DNA from: Carposina sasakii
Taxonomy: Eukaryota > Arthropoda > Insecta > Lepidoptera > Carposinidae
Reading direction: 5' to 3'
Assembly (NCBI GenBank): GCA_014607495.2
Contig: CP053150.1
Location: forward strand, 14,962,495 to 15,026,494
DNA length: 64,000 nucleotides
Shown here: piece after piece, positions 1 to 11,980 of the stretch
How the letters are laid out: each line of letters begins with the position of its first letter
Numbering within the stretch: the first letter of the stretch is position 1
Notes under the pieces: generated by a model
Database searches by the model: none
The model's input: the letters and a program-made list of their open reading frames with translations, nothing else
Told to the model about the DNA's origin: nothing
Program-made: the position numbers and the translations under genes

Positions 1-46
1 TTTTCATTTGATTTGATTTAAATGGCTGAACTAAGCACAAACTTAC

Positions 47-194
47 CAGTACAATTTCATCGGTGATATCTTTGGGTTCTGGTGGTAGAAGCAACCGGAC
101 GTATGAGTAGAGAGTGTAGTATGTGATGCGAAGTATCAGACATAGCACCTCGAACACGCTTCGGATCACGAAGATTACGGTAGGCTCGTCAGCC
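47..194 (-). CDS. SDR16C-like dehydrogenase, second coding exon (partial gene at left edge)
   Basis: Read on the minus strand, TTTCAG ends at 195, the exon runs 194 to 47 (148 nt), and GTAAGT follows. It gives 49 residues: a short N-terminal part (ADEPTVIFVI), one hydrophobic stretch rich in L, I, V and Y that should be the membrane anchor, then LLPPEPKDITDEIVL, which leads into the Rossmann strand of the next exon, off the window. The exon starts after two bases of a split codon and ends on a codon boundary, exactly like exon 2 of the SDR gene at 34342-34501, whose matching end reads VPPEQKSVKGEIIL. This is therefore a divergently transcribed paralog of that gene. Catalytic exons are off the left edge, so activity cannot be judged. 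No upstream coding exon is established; a weak candidate is at 15658-15671. Confidence 0.85.
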
Positions 195-1056
195 CTGAAA
201 CAAAAAAATACGGAGAGTTTTACTATCTCATTGCAACAAAATGAATGATAAGCTTATGTAAAACTGTCTGGACAGAATTTGCTATTTTCAATGGTCAATA
301 GCCTATTTGAAGTCTTGCTCTAAAACGTAATCAAGATGGATGGATACATACATAGACTATACCTATATCTGACCATTGGTAAAGTCCTAAGTTGACAAAA
401 AAAAATCCATAAAGCACTGTGTGTATAAAAGGTACAAACGTTGATTGTGAGCGGTTTTTTACTTTTTGGCAAAATGAGAAAACCGCTCATTCAAATTTTT
501 ATACCACTTGCGATTATTGCGTCGTGGACGGACAGTGCATAAACAAAGTGGTTTATTAATTCAGTGATCGACCATAATATCGTAGATCTGCGTCTACGAA
601 AACTTAAACACAACTTATCACCTGCAGTACGATAATAAGCAGTAAATAACATTTTATCGTAATGACTTGCAACTATAATGATGTACTTAGAGAGAGTTAC
701 TTTTAGATAAAACTTAAAAAGAATATATAAAATGCGTTGTAAACTATTTTAATCTTAAAATAACGTCATGAAGTTTAAAATGATATATTACTTATACCTA
801 CATCAACGGGTACACTTGAATAAACATACGTAAATACGTAATTCTTATAGCTTAATCCCTGAATTATATATTGAAGTCTCTTACTGATTTGCTTAGGTAC
901 CTACTTCATTTTAGTCTAAAATTATAGTTGGTTTTAAGGCACGCAAAGAGTCAAGAGCCGAAGATGGTAAAGTGATGGACAGTCTGAACTGAAATCGTGT
1001 CCGTGTCGAAAATCACATACGGAATTGCCATAAAGCTTGCCCTATATTATTTACAA

Positions 1057-1282
1057 CTAGTGTACGCACGTCCGCGTGGACTGCAGAAAAAACAAAATGT
1101 CGGAATTATCCGGGATAAAAATATTTTCCCGGGATAAAAAGTAGCCTGTGTATTAATCCAGGGTGTCAGTTAACTCCATACCAAATTTTATTAAAATCGT
1201 TCCAGCCGTTTTTATGTGAAATAGTAACAAACATCCATCCATCCATACTCAAAAACTTTCGCGTTTATAATATTAGTAGGAT
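1057..1282 (+). repeat. SINE, short type (Metulj-like), copy 1
   Basis: It begins CTAGTGTACGCACGTCCGCG, contains the shared block CTGCAGAAAAAACAAAATGT and the doubled CCGGGATAAAA box, and ends TTTCGCGTTTATAATATTAG. Other short-type copies are at 21081-21304 (minus) and 31103-31291. From memory this resembles Metulj-type SINEs of Lepidoptera; the family name is not verified. Confidence 0.8.
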
Positions 1283-1590
1283 ACAAAAATACTATAAGGT
1301 ACTCCTACACAAGGCTGTAAAAAATGGGGTTGTCAAAAATGCATTACGAAAGGAGATGTAAAAGCGGATCCAAGGTAAAAGATCTGTGGAAAGCTCATGG
1401 GCGAATACCCCTGAGTTTCTAAGTCTACTCTTACAACATGCACGGATGGAGATGCAGCTGATTATTCTAGTGTAGCCTCGCATCGGCACATGACATAACA
1501 CATTCATACATATACCTACATGCGGCAATGTTCCCGAAATTGGGTAGCCTAAACTGCAGATTCATAATATGCAAAGATATACATATATTA

Positions 1591-2187
1591 CTAGTGGACG
1601 CCCGCGACTACAGAAAAGACCGCGTGGACTACAGAAAAAACAAAATGTCGAAATAATCCGGGATAAAAACATTTTCTCGGGATAAAAAGTAGCCTATATG
1701 TTAAGTGGGACCTGTCACAATATATTCCTGAAAACTGCATCGAAATCGGTTCAGCCGTTTCTGAGATTACACAAACAAAGCGACAAACAGACAAAAATTC
1801 AAAAAATCATTGTTTTGGGTCCTATTGCGTTGATAAAGGTCTCCTATAATATTTTTTCTCATATATACAGGATGTAACAAAATGGGTATGTTAAGCGAAA
1901 AGCTATGTAAATAGCCCACTATAGAGAACCTATCTTCAAAATTTAAGACTCGAAATCACATTTTTATTTTTCAAGATTGTATAAAAATTCCTGAGATATT
2001 TAAAAATTCTCCATACTATCCGGAAAAATAAACATGTGATTTCGGGTCTCAAATTTTGAGGATTGGTTCTCTACAGTGGGCTGTTCATATAGCTTTTTGC
2101 TTAACATACCCTTTTTGTTACACCCTGTATATCTTCCATGTACAGACAGCTATCCGTTACATTTTATTATATATATATATAGATAGA
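1591..2187 (+). repeat. SINE, long type, interrupted by a MITE
   Basis: It opens CTAGTGGACGCCCGCGACTA and follows the long type (CCGGGATAAAA boxes, GGGACCTGTCACAATATATT, CCTATTGCGTTGATAAAGG, TTTTTTCTCATATA). It is split at 1868-2127 by MITE-A and resumes with TCTTCCATGTACAGACAGC and the tail. Other long-type copies: 18714-19012, 22747-22945, 23613-23970, 37334-37672 (minus) and 49798-50105. Confidence 0.85.
1868..2127. mobile_element. MITE-A copy 1 (CAGGGTGTAAC termini, TA target duplication)
   Basis: A near-palindromic element of 260 bp with termini CAGGATGTAACAAAATGGGT and the reverse complement of CAGGGTGTAACAAAAAGGG. The arms carry AAGCGAAAAGCTATGTAAATA and its complement. It lies between TA dinucleotides (1866-1867, 2128-2129). 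Removing it and one TA restores the SINE sequence CTCATATATCTTCC seen intact in other copies. TA duplication and the CAGGGTG start fit a Tc1/mariner-like source; no transposase is present. Confidence 0.85.
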
Positions 2188-2654
2188 TAGATTAATAATA
2201 AATTTACTTACATGTTAATATTTTAAAGTCTTAACACAGTTGGTGTATTCACGCTCCCCGACCGACTGAAAGACGGTACCAACGGCATAGGTTATCTGTT
2301 ATCACCGCTGTTTGTAGATAATAAAATAAATAGGTATTTCAATATTTTGAAGACATCGATTGCGTTTGTTTCATATCTATATCGTTAGCTAATTGTATGT
2401 CTATAGCTATTTAAACTAGGTTGAGACACATACTTTAAAAGACAAGACCTAACTTTATTTTATTAAAAATATTTTGCTTAGGGCAAATTTTTTCAATGGT
2501 AAAATAATGTCGATAACATCAGAGTAATTAGCCTTTAGATAGGCCACTTGATAATGAAAACATCGGCCCTTACGAAAAAGTCTTATTTGGAATTTATTTG
2601 GGAAAACTAATCATTAACTCATTATTTATGCATGTGTAATTATTATAGGTATAT

Positions 2655-2895
2655 ATGTATGTGGGCTGGTCACATCTGTCGTAAAACGGATGGACGGTAG
2701 AGCAAGCGGGTTCTCGAATTGAGACCGCTGCTCGGCAAGCGTAACGTTGGACGCCCTCCGGCCAGCTGGACCGATGACATCTGGTAGTGACTGGTAGGCA
2801 AAAACGGGAGATCGAGCCTTGTGGCGTGCACTAGGGGAGGCCTGCGTCCAGAAGTGGGCTGCAATAGGCTGACGAACAGAAATGTATGTATGTTT
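2655..2895 (+). pseudogene. RTE-type LINE pol C-terminal fragment
   Basis: This carries the conserved tail of the pol genes of RTE-like LINEs: an H2C-like region (GGCTGGTCACATCTG), a short basic stretch, GRRASN/WTDD-like coding around 2755-2775, and the ending GGAGGCCTGCGTCCAG followed by GTGGGCTGCAATAGGCTGA. Frames are broken. It matches the copies at 25720-25985, 47818-48305 and 54625-54805. Confidence 0.75.
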
Positions 2896-3112
2896 TGTTG
2901 CAGTGCGGCATCTGTCATTGCACAAAATCATTATTTAACCTTTAACGATTATTATCGCATTTGTCTGAAAAATATCCAAGTTAGCAAATCATTCACTAGT
3001 TTAAAAAAAATGTAGATAAGAAAATGTGTACCGAAATCATACCGAAATTAATTACATACAAATGCATACTTGTATTTGGTTTGTAAACTAAATATTGTTG
3101 GTAAAGTATAGA

Positions 3113-4590
3113 TTACTAGTGACCCGCCCTCGCTTCGCTTCGGTACATATCCTCTAAAATTTGGAATTCCCGTTTGTCCCGTTCCCGTGGGAATTTCGGG
3201 AAATCCGTTCTTAGTGCTTCCTCGCACTCCCTAACGAATAGACATGACCGATTTCTGCTTTATATTTATAGCAGTTTTCGTAAAAAATGGAATTCCCTTT
3301 GTCCCGTTCAGGTGGAAATTTCGAGAAATTCGTTCTCAGTGTCTCCTCACACTCCCTAGCAAATTTCATCATTATATTGTATCAAATGGTTTTCGTTAAA
3401 ATTGGGTATTCCCGTTTGTCCAGTTCCCGTGGGAATTACGGGAAATCCGTTCTTTGTGTTCCCTAGCAGTCCCTATTCGGGAAATATGTTCTCAGTGCTT
3501 TCTTACACTCCCTACCGAATATACCTGTCATATTTCATCATATATGTCATGTGGTTTTCGTAAAAACTTGAAATTCCTGTTTGTGCCGTTCCCATGGGAA
3601 TTTCGGGAAACCCGTTCTTAAGGGTCTTTTACACCCCCTAACAAACATACACACCAAATTTCATCTGTGTACGTCAAACAGTTTATTTTTATACTTATTG
3701 AATAAGCTTTTGTTCCGATACAGTGGAAAATTCGGTAAAAATTTGGAATTCCTGTCTCCCCCGTTCCCATGGGAATTTTGGGAAATCTTAGTACTCTTTT
3801 ATACCTCCTAACGAACATAAACACCAAAAGGGAGTAGGTGTAATTTACTTGTGAAATTTAAAATTTATTTGTTTCCATGTGTCCGTTTCTTCTTGGGGTC
3901 ATGTAGGTATGTTGTTTTCGCAATTCTTTTTGATTTTGACTAATTTTACACTCATTTTTGAGGATTTTCTCGACATTTCCATTCATCATCATTATCATCC
4001 TCATAAATTCAGAAATCATCAGTACTAAAAATAATGGCTGTATGGATGCTGTATTCCTCATGCTCTTTCTTCGGGATAAACCAAACAAAAAAAAAAAACA
4101 AATTTCATCTGTCATGTTGTGTCATGTCATCTGTACGTCACAGAATAATAAATTCCCAGAACCCGTGATCACGCACACTTTTAAAGCAACTTTTTAGTAT
4201 GTCAAATTTTTACAACCTATTTACTGTATCTAAAAAACTGATAATATTTATCGATTTGGCAACAATCAGCGGGTAAGATGAGTGGAAGATGCGGGATTTT
4301 TGACTCGTTTTTGCTTCACTACGTGGAATTCTATTCTATTCTATTATATTCTAAACTTATACCTCCATACGTCAAATGGTAAAAAAAAATGTATTTAATT
4401 CATATTTATTCCATCCCACAGGAAATTATACGAAATCCTATATCCTATGGTCATCCGGGTTCAATAAGGATTCTAACGGTGAAATAATTTTTGAAATCGG
4501 TTCAGTAGTTTCGGAGCCTATTCGCTGCAAAAAAACAATCAAAGTTTACCTCTTTATAATATTGTTATTATTATTATAGTATAGATATAG
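3113..4590 (+). repeat. RTE-like LINE 3' region with degenerate tandem units
   Basis: It starts CTAGTGACCCGCCCTCGCTT, the usual entry to the 3' region of lepidopteran RTE elements. It then repeats a unit built round GTTCCCGTGGGAATTTCGGG with copies near 3181, 3301, 3421, 3588 and 3762 and a partial one near 3478. It ends near 4430-4590 with GGTTCAGTAGTTTCGGAGCC and a TTATTATTATTATAGTATAG tail. The stretch 3840-4370 is less clear and may be inserted sequence. No pol coding remains. Confidence 0.7.
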
Positions 4591-4751
4591 ATAATTCAAT
4601 TTACTAAAAGACGGAATAATGTAGGCAAGTGTTTGCTTCTGAAATAAACCTTTTTAAAGATAATCTAATAACAGTAATTCACTGCAGAACAAAACAACAT
4701 TTTATCGATATCCGCAGGCAACATTTGATAATGAAATCAAATATAAGTATA

Positions 4752-5130
4752 CAGGATGATTTTTGGTCGTCAACGTTCCCGAAAACTACGGAATCTCCTC
4801 ATCATCACGATCATTTTTCTCCATGGAAGCATACCTGGGAAGTGTCTGGTTCCCAAGATATTAAGGTCCAAAGTTGAATAAATAAACTACGTTTTTATGC
4901 ATAAATGCACATAGACGCGCGTATCAGGATTTTTCAAGAGAAATAATTATTATCTGTTTATGATAAAACTAGCATAAACACTGGACACTATAAATTTTGC
5001 CCGATCAAGAAATTAAAAAAAAAAAAAATTACATCTTTTCCCAGCATTTTTTTTGGCATAAACTTACTTTATTTGATGTATAGAGTACCTACGTACCTTT
5101 CGTAAAGGGTGGCCTCGAAAAAACATCCTG
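4752..5130 (+). mobile_element. MITE-B copy 1
   Basis: A 379-bp element with ends CAGGATGATTTTTGG and the complement of CAGGATGTTTTTTCGAGG, flanked by TA on both sides (4750-4751, 5131-5132). Internal landmarks shared by all copies are CTCCATGGAAGCATACCTGG, GCATAAATGCACATAGACGC and ACTAGCATAAACACTGGACA. Other copies: 5813-6182 (minus), 11611-11980 (minus), 33615-33944, 58972-59313 and 60284-60566 (minus). Confidence 0.85.
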
Positions 5131-5812
5131 TATAGGTAAGTACCTACTGATGACTTTGTGATAATAAACTAAGATAGGTGGGTACAATGTACATCTAATT
5201 TTATACTAAAATTAAAGATTAGAAACGTTGCCTCGGTCAAAACTCAATGTGACCGCTTATTTCCAAATCTTGAAATGATTATTCGGGTCTGATATTTTAC
5301 GCATACGAATAGTTTAACTGGGGGAGTTTACAAAATTTTATTGCTCTGTTCCTCTTCGCCGTTGGCTATTCATATCACATTCAATACAAGCAGTAAGCAT
5401 TACTTAGCATGTTCTAAATTCACAAATAATTGTTTATTTGGACTTTTGTTTATTTTACTTTACGGTATACAGTGAACCGATGTTAAAGTACTCAAAAGGA
5501 CTTCCCGAGATTTAATCATGTGTCATGGTGATAAACCTACACACGCACTCGAGAGAATATGCGTCTGACTCGAAAACAGATCTTTATATTTTACTCGAAA
5601 GCTATTACAAATACAAACCGAATAGTGTAAAACTACTCGTAACATCAATTGGTTATTAAATACCAAAGTTACAGGTGTTTAAAAGTTTAAAAAATTGAAA
5701 GAAAAAAATGCTAACATAAAAGGAGTGAAAACATACAATTTTACTTATATTTTGAATTATCTAATTGATTTAATAAATACTTTATTAATATCTGTACCTA
5801 TACAGGTGTTTT

Positions 5813-6182
5813 TTCGTGGCCACACTTAACGAAGGGTAGGTACACTATACATCAAAAAAGGAAGTTTATGGCAAAAAAAAAATGTTGGGAATGATGTAAA
5901 TTTTTTTGAGAAAAAAAAAATTACGCGATTGAGCAAAATTTATAGTGCCCAGTGTTTATGCTAGTTTTTTCAAAGACATATAATTATTATTTCTCGTGAA
6001 AATATCTTGCTACGCGCATCTATGTGCATATATGCAGAAAAACGCAGTCTATTTACTCAACTTTGGACCCTAATATTTTGGAAACCAGACACTTCCCAGG
6101 TATGCTTCCATGGAGAAAAATAATCGTGATGATGAGCAGATTCCGTAGTTTTCGGGAATGTTAAAGACCAAAAATCATCCTG
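5813..6182 (-). mobile_element. MITE-B copy 2, inverted relative to copy 1
   Basis: This is the reverse complement of the element at 4752-5130, about 370 bp, with flanking TA on both sides. With copy 1 it forms a 1.4-kb inverted pair separated by about 680 bp of AT-rich sequence. Confidence 0.85.
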
Positions 6183-6764
6183 TATATTAATAAACAATTT
6201 TTATTGACAACTATACACAAAAATTTTATATTACATTTATAAAATAAGATTGCATTTTTTTCCCATACAAATTTTTAGATTTTAGTATGGAGCAAACGGA
6301 GCGTTTCAAAAACATTTTGCCGGCTCGTATTTTTGAATTGCTGTAAATCCAAAACGGTTAAAGTTAGATATGCCATTCCAAAGGCAATCTTTATTTATTT
6401 TTTACGTACCTACAACCTAAAAATTAAATATTTTTTTTATGCATATACCCTATTGCATAAGCCCTCACATAACACTAGAATCATTATTATAAATTATAAT
6501 ATTTTTTACCTAGTGCTAAACACACACATCTTAAGCATTGTTTTTTATTTTAATAGTGAAATCCTTGATTGGCTTCGTTTTATGTTTACTTTTAATGTGT
6601 AACTGGAAGAATAGCTGTGGCTTTTTATTGGATGAATATAATAAAAAAATTATATTTTTTTAAACGAAAAACCGACTTGCTCCCCTATGAGCCAGAACTC
6701 GAGCTTACTAAAGTAAAATCCAATACAATTGGCGCGGAGAGCAAAGACTACTGATAATCAAACC

Positions 6765-6905
6765 AAAAATTCATTTCCTGCGAGTTATAACACTGTCGTA
6801 TAACTCAACACAATGGTACTTATTCAGCATTTCAGTATTTGCCTGGCTGTCACCACGCCCTGTATTGTTAATATTTGCCTGGCTATCACAAACACCCTGT
6901 ATTTC
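6765..6905. mobile_element. MITE-H fragments
   Basis: Two terminal-type segments lie in tandem, each with TTTGCCTGGCTGTCACC or TTTGCCTGGCTATCACA followed by a CCCTGTAT end. They match the right end of the complete copy at 19754-20106. Other fragments are at 7914-8030 and 15247-15336, recognised by GAAATGCTGAACA after the terminus. Confidence 0.65.
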
Positions 6906-8699
6906 TTCTCCCTGACACTTGGTGACACTGCACTTTTATAATCTCTAAAAGCTAGGTGTACTTTTATAATCTCGTAAATGAGTTCAGATTATAATGTACC
7001 GATTTTAGCGAATTGCGACTATAGTGCCTATCGAATGTATTAGATAATAAAAAGACATTTTTATTATCTAATATTAGTACCTACTGAAATCGAGCCTTTT
7101 TTGGTAATTTTCCAAAGTAGATTAGGCAGGTTAACTACCCACCTAAGTGATACAGTGACGAAGCCATGATAATACCTCACCAAAAATGTAAAAGTGAAAT
7201 GTCAGCCAAGTTCACAAATAAACGTGATTCAATCATAAAGTATTTGCAAGCAAAACTAGTCTTAATAATGCCTCGAAAGATGCTTTGCTATTATAACTAG
7301 TAAGGCACTGAGTGTTATATTTACTGATTATCATCTAGTATCAGTAGTTTAGTTATTTGTTAGTCCAGTTTACCGAAGTAGGGCAAATTTTGAAGTGTAT
7401 GTCGTCACTTCAAATCGATTTAATAAGGTCATTCTTCTTCCCTACAAAATTTAGACGTTTAAATTATCTAGTTAGAGCTCTATTTACAATAAGTTAGGTG
7501 GTTTAGTTAATCTATACCTAATAAAACAAATCTAACGATTTAAATGGCTAAAGAATGGCAATATCGGAACTTGGCTAGATCCACTGCCGCGTCTCTAGAA
7601 TAAAAGTAGATCTACGTTATCAGACTATACCTGCACTTAGGTACTCACATTATTGATGTTATCATATTAATGATAACTTTAATAATAACCAAAGGTCTCA
7701 AAGTTCAATGTCCTTTAATGCACCAAATAATTATACTGAATATAACCTTCGGCTGTGATAGTTCTGAGGGGGTTCATACAAAATAAAAACCTAGAAAAAA
7801 ATTAAAAACTCGAAGAAGAAAGGGTGTAGCCCTGTAACTGTAAGTGAAAGTTTAGAGAAATATTGACAATTATGCTGACTTCAGACGATAGAGTATACCT
7901 ATACACATAACTACAGGATGTGACATTCAGGCACATACTGAAATGCTGAACATTATGTAGAGGTAGATATCAGAGTTTTTACTTGCAGGAAATACATTTT
8001 TAAATGTACCTATTATCTGTAATGGTGGTGTTAAAAAAACAACCGAAACTTTAATATAAATGTAGGTACGTAACAAAATAACAACCCTCGCTCGATATAT
8101 TTGTGACGCCTTCCCCGTACCCCGCTCATTAGAAGGAGGTGGTGTGAAACCGATTTATTGCGAAAAATGTGACATCGATACTGTTGCTGGTGGTTCCTAT
8201 TACTCAAGCACGTATAACTAGAGATTATGTTTGGACAATTTATGAAATTTTATATTTGGGGGTCAAACATCATCTTTTGTCGGTATAAATGAAATATTTT
8301 ACCCCTAACAGGAATTTGAAAACTAATATCGTTAATACTTATTATTACCCTTTCTATGCAACGTTTTGTATAAAAGAATGTGTCAGACAAGGTGAACCGC
8401 TCACTGACATATTGATAAAAACATCGCTCGCTACTGTCTTCTAAACAAGTCATTTAAATCTTCATTAGCTTCATTGTGTGTGAATTATGAAATCCTTTCT
8501 GTGCATTTCCCCCGTTACAACACAAATGATTTCTCCCTAATTCAAGATCTACACAAGAAGATATTGTTCCAATATCTACTTCAATTAGGTCTTCACATCT
8601 ACATCTTTTGTTTTCACCACATGTTCTTCCAAAAATAGAAGGAGAAAAAATATACATAATTTTAACTAACAAATCTTACAAAAACTATTTAGAAGAGGA

Positions 8700-8836
8700 A
8701 ATGAAAGTAGATTAAAATCAATCCCTGAAAAAAAAGTAAAGGAAAGGGAGTAGAAAGAAAACGAAGTAGAAAAAGGAGTGTAAAGGAAAGGCAGTAAAAG
8801 AAAAGGAATATAATAAAAGGAGTTGGTAAAGGAAAA
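8700..8836. repeat. Purine-rich tract
   Basis: About 135 bases on the plus strand are almost all A and G, with a loose repeat of the form AAAGGAAAGGNAGTARAAG. No coding signal is seen. It may be a degenerate microsatellite. Confidence 0.6.
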
Positions 8837-9393
8837 ATTATAAATTATGATTCACTTCCGAAGAGGATGCCGAGTATGTTCTGCAGTACAAAAGATCGGA
8901 ATTTTGGTTTTAAATGGGGATATGAAGCATCCCCAATATCGGCTTAATCGTTTTAAAAATTTAAAGGGATGGTTGATATTATTTAAGACTGCTGATTATA
9001 AAGAGATTATACTAAAAGAAAGATTCAACCTATACCAAAGATTAATATTTTTGTTTTAGATACGATAAAAAAAGAGAAAAATTTGTCTAATTATAAATAT
9101 TTGTATGCGCCGCACTGTTAATTATTATCAATTTTATTTAAATAAAGCCGTAAGTTTTGATAATTATTTAGACGTACAAAATGGCATTTTGACATGCAGT
9201 CCGGGTGTATATCCTTTAAGCCTTTTGGACGTTATATGACAGCGCGTGCCACGACGGTTGGCGTATAGTACGAGTAATAACACCAACTTCACTTTACAAA
9301 TAAAGTATTTTGATAAACATGGCACAAAATTTCAGTGACTAGTACAGGAGTATTTTGTAGGTATTTATTCTCTCCTGGGTATGTTATATACAT

Positions 9394-9538
9394 ATAGGAT
9401 GTAACAAAGGGGTATAGGTATTAAGCAAAATTCTGTAAAACTAGCCCACTATAGAGAACTTATCCACTTGAGACTCGAAATCACTTTGTAAATGTTTTTA
9501 TTGCATTTCGCTTAACATACCTCTTTTTTACATCCTGT
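9394..9538. mobile_element. MITE-A copy 2, internally shortened
   Basis: Both ends match MITE-A (AGGATGTAACAAAGGGG left, TTTTTTACATCCTGTA right), with arms carrying TAGCCCACTATAGAGAAC and TTTCGCTTAACATACC. It is only about 145 bp, so the middle and part of one arm are deleted. Confidence 0.75.
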
Positions 9539-9595
9539 ATTTTACTACATAAGTGATTAGATATTTAATTGTCCTTATATTACTATTTTACATCT

Positions 9596-10100
9596 GCTGG
9601 ATCTAGGCCTCCCCCAAGGCACGTCACAAGGCTACTGCCATAGGAGGGGTTGTTACCCAGACTCTACGCTGGGCAGGCGGGTCGGTGGCGCAGTGTGATT
9701 TACAGACTATGTTGCATGGAAAAGGTATAAAAGAGGAGGTGGGACTATGAACTGAGTCGTGTGGCAATCGTGAGGCCATGACGTCATGATAGGGGCGGAG
9801 CTTCAGGGCCAGTGTGTGTAACGCAGTAGCTGTAACCACACGCTTATGCAAGTAGTTTGGTTAGTCACTACAAGGTGGTTTCTATGTAAATGGGCAGGGC
9901 TATAGTGTTAGGACGCTCCCCTCGTCCCATACTTTACCCCCGCTGCTCCTCTTTTATTTCTTCTCCATGCTATGTTGTCAACGCGGGAGGCGCTGCTGCC
10001 CATCTTACGGCAATATTTAATCGCCTCTTATGATACCCACGGGCAGATATGGGATGGAGCTATTCTCATGGAGAAGGTTCTCTATGTGCTATTCCACTCT
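9596..10100 (+). repeat. Interspersed repeat F2, long copy
   Basis: It begins at the GCTGGATCTAGGCCTCCCCC end (complement of the RTE-type GGAGGCCTAGATCCAGC tail). It continues through GCACGTCACAAGGCTACTGC, CGGTGGCGCAGTGTGATTT and, after about 240 bases, GATACCCACGGGCAGA. Other copies: 22955-23080, 36590-36775, 41622-41757 (minus), 56831-57050 (minus). It ends in sequence complementary to RTE pol tails and is probably an RTE-derived non-autonomous family. Confidence 0.65.
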
Positions 10101-10300
10101 GTCGACACCACGGCAATGTACATGCAAATTACATGTACTTACTTAATTCCAAATTAGCCTTCCTGCAATGCAAAGGTGTATAATATAGCATGTCGTTAAG
10201 AAGGAACATTCACGAATAACTTGTATCAAAAATTAAAAAAGGGACTGGACAAAAATAATACAGTTATTTCGAAAGCAGTCTCTACAAGGACTTATTTATA

Positions 10301-10674
10301 CAGGATGTAACAAAAAGGGTATATTAAGCGAAAAGATATGTAAATAGCCCACTACTAGAGAACCTATCCACAAAATTTGAGACCCGAAATCACATGTTTA
10401 TTTTTCCCGATTGCCTAATATATTGCTTTTACCGAACCTTAAAAATATCTTTTATGATCCATAAATATTAATCCTTGTGCAGTCATATAACTCGTAGGTG
10501 GACGGTAGCCCTACCATCTACTACAGTATGCAGAATTTTTAAATATCTCAGGAATTTTCATACAATCTTGAAAAATAAAAATGTGATTTCTAGTCTCAAA
10601 TTTTGGAAATAGGTTCTCTATAGTGGGCTATTTACATAGCTTTTCGCTTAACATACCCTTTCTGTTACACCCTG
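10301..10674. mobile_element. MITE-A copy 3, with extra internal sequence
   Basis: Complete ends CAGGATGTAACAAAAAGGG and its near complement, flanked by TA (10299-10300, 10675-10676). It is 374 bp, about 110 bp longer than copy 1. The extra sequence lies in the centre, about 10415-10530, and does not match another repeat I recognised. Confidence 0.8.
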
Positions 10675-11610
10675 TATAAATAAATGAAATATATACCCTA
10701 TGTCTTTATGACTTACCTGATAAGAAATGTTATTCAAAAGAAAATAGATTAAAAAGGTTTGCTTTAGGCACTGAACCCAAATGAAAATAATTGTAGCGAT
10801 GGCGGAACCTCAGGATACAAATGTACTGTAGTAATGTCTAATTATGTACGGTAGACATATGATTCGAAACGAAAAAAATAATTATCATAGGGGTAAGCAC
10901 GAACCTCTCTATAGTCCGTAACGCTATAGTCAAACTGTCAAATCACATAGATTTTGTTAGCGACCCCCACTGACCTAGTTTCTTTTACCTACCTACGAGT
11001 ATGGATGTAATGGATGTAAGTTAATAAGTATACGGCTTATACTTTTATTTTGGGATAGGCAGGATCATAAAGGAGACCTTTAGCTTAGCGGGACAGATGT
11101 AAATTATAATTGACATTCTATTCATACAGAAACAAGTTCTATACATAGGTACATCTGCTTATTGTTTCTTAAAATATTACTGTAAATACCATTTCACACT
11201 AGTTACCATAATATAAAAACGAACCTGAAATAAGCATTTCCGAAGTAGGTTTAGTTTGGGCACTGCTCCCGAATTCGTGAATTATCAGACACTAATGTCA
11301 ATTTTGTACGAAAACATCTCATACTAGCAGATGCTCACGGCTATGCGCGTGCATGTCTACTGTCAAAAATATAATTTAAAAAAAGTACCTATATTCGATT
11401 TTTAGATAAGTACAAAGTAATTCGAATTCAGTGTACCTAGTGCGAAAGGGCTCTAAGAAGCAACTAGCTAAGGACTAGGTAAGGGAGAAGGGGGCACATT
11501 TGCACATTTTTCATATTTGGACTCATAAAAAATCAACTGTAAAAAAAATTGCAAAGACAAAAAAAAACTCGTTTACTTACTCCTTTGCAATGTTATAAAA
11601 TCATGATATA

Positions 11611-11980
11611 CAGGGTGTTTTTTCGTTGCCACCCTTAACGAAGGGTACGTACTCTATACATCAAATAAAGTAAGTTTATGCCAAAAAAATGCTGGGAAAA
11701 GATGTAATTTATTTTTATTTTTATTTATTGATCGGGCAAAATTTATAGTGTCCAGTGTTTATGCTAGTTTTTTCATAGACTGATATTAATTATTTATCTT
11801 GAAAAAATACGCGCTACGCGCGTCTATGTGCATTTATGCATAAAAACGCAGTCTATTTACTCAACTTTGGACCCTAATATGTTGGGTACCAGACACTTCC
11901 CAGGTATGCTTCCATGGAGAAAAATGATCCTGATGATGAGGAGATTCGGTAGTTTTCGGGAACGTTGACGAACGTTGATT
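11611..11980 (-). mobile_element. MITE-B copy 3 (right end degraded)
   Basis: The left end is CAGGGTGTTTTTTCGTTGCC after TA at 11609. The body follows MITE-B in reverse. It stops near TTTTCGGGAACGTTGACG with no clean CCTGTA end, so its terminal bases are lost or replaced. Confidence 0.8.

Noticed and set aside
2161..2187. CRISPR or clustered short repeats
   Set aside because: The TATATATA and ATAGATAG runs here, and the ACAT, AAAT and ATT runs elsewhere, are plain microsatellites or SINE tails without spaced units.
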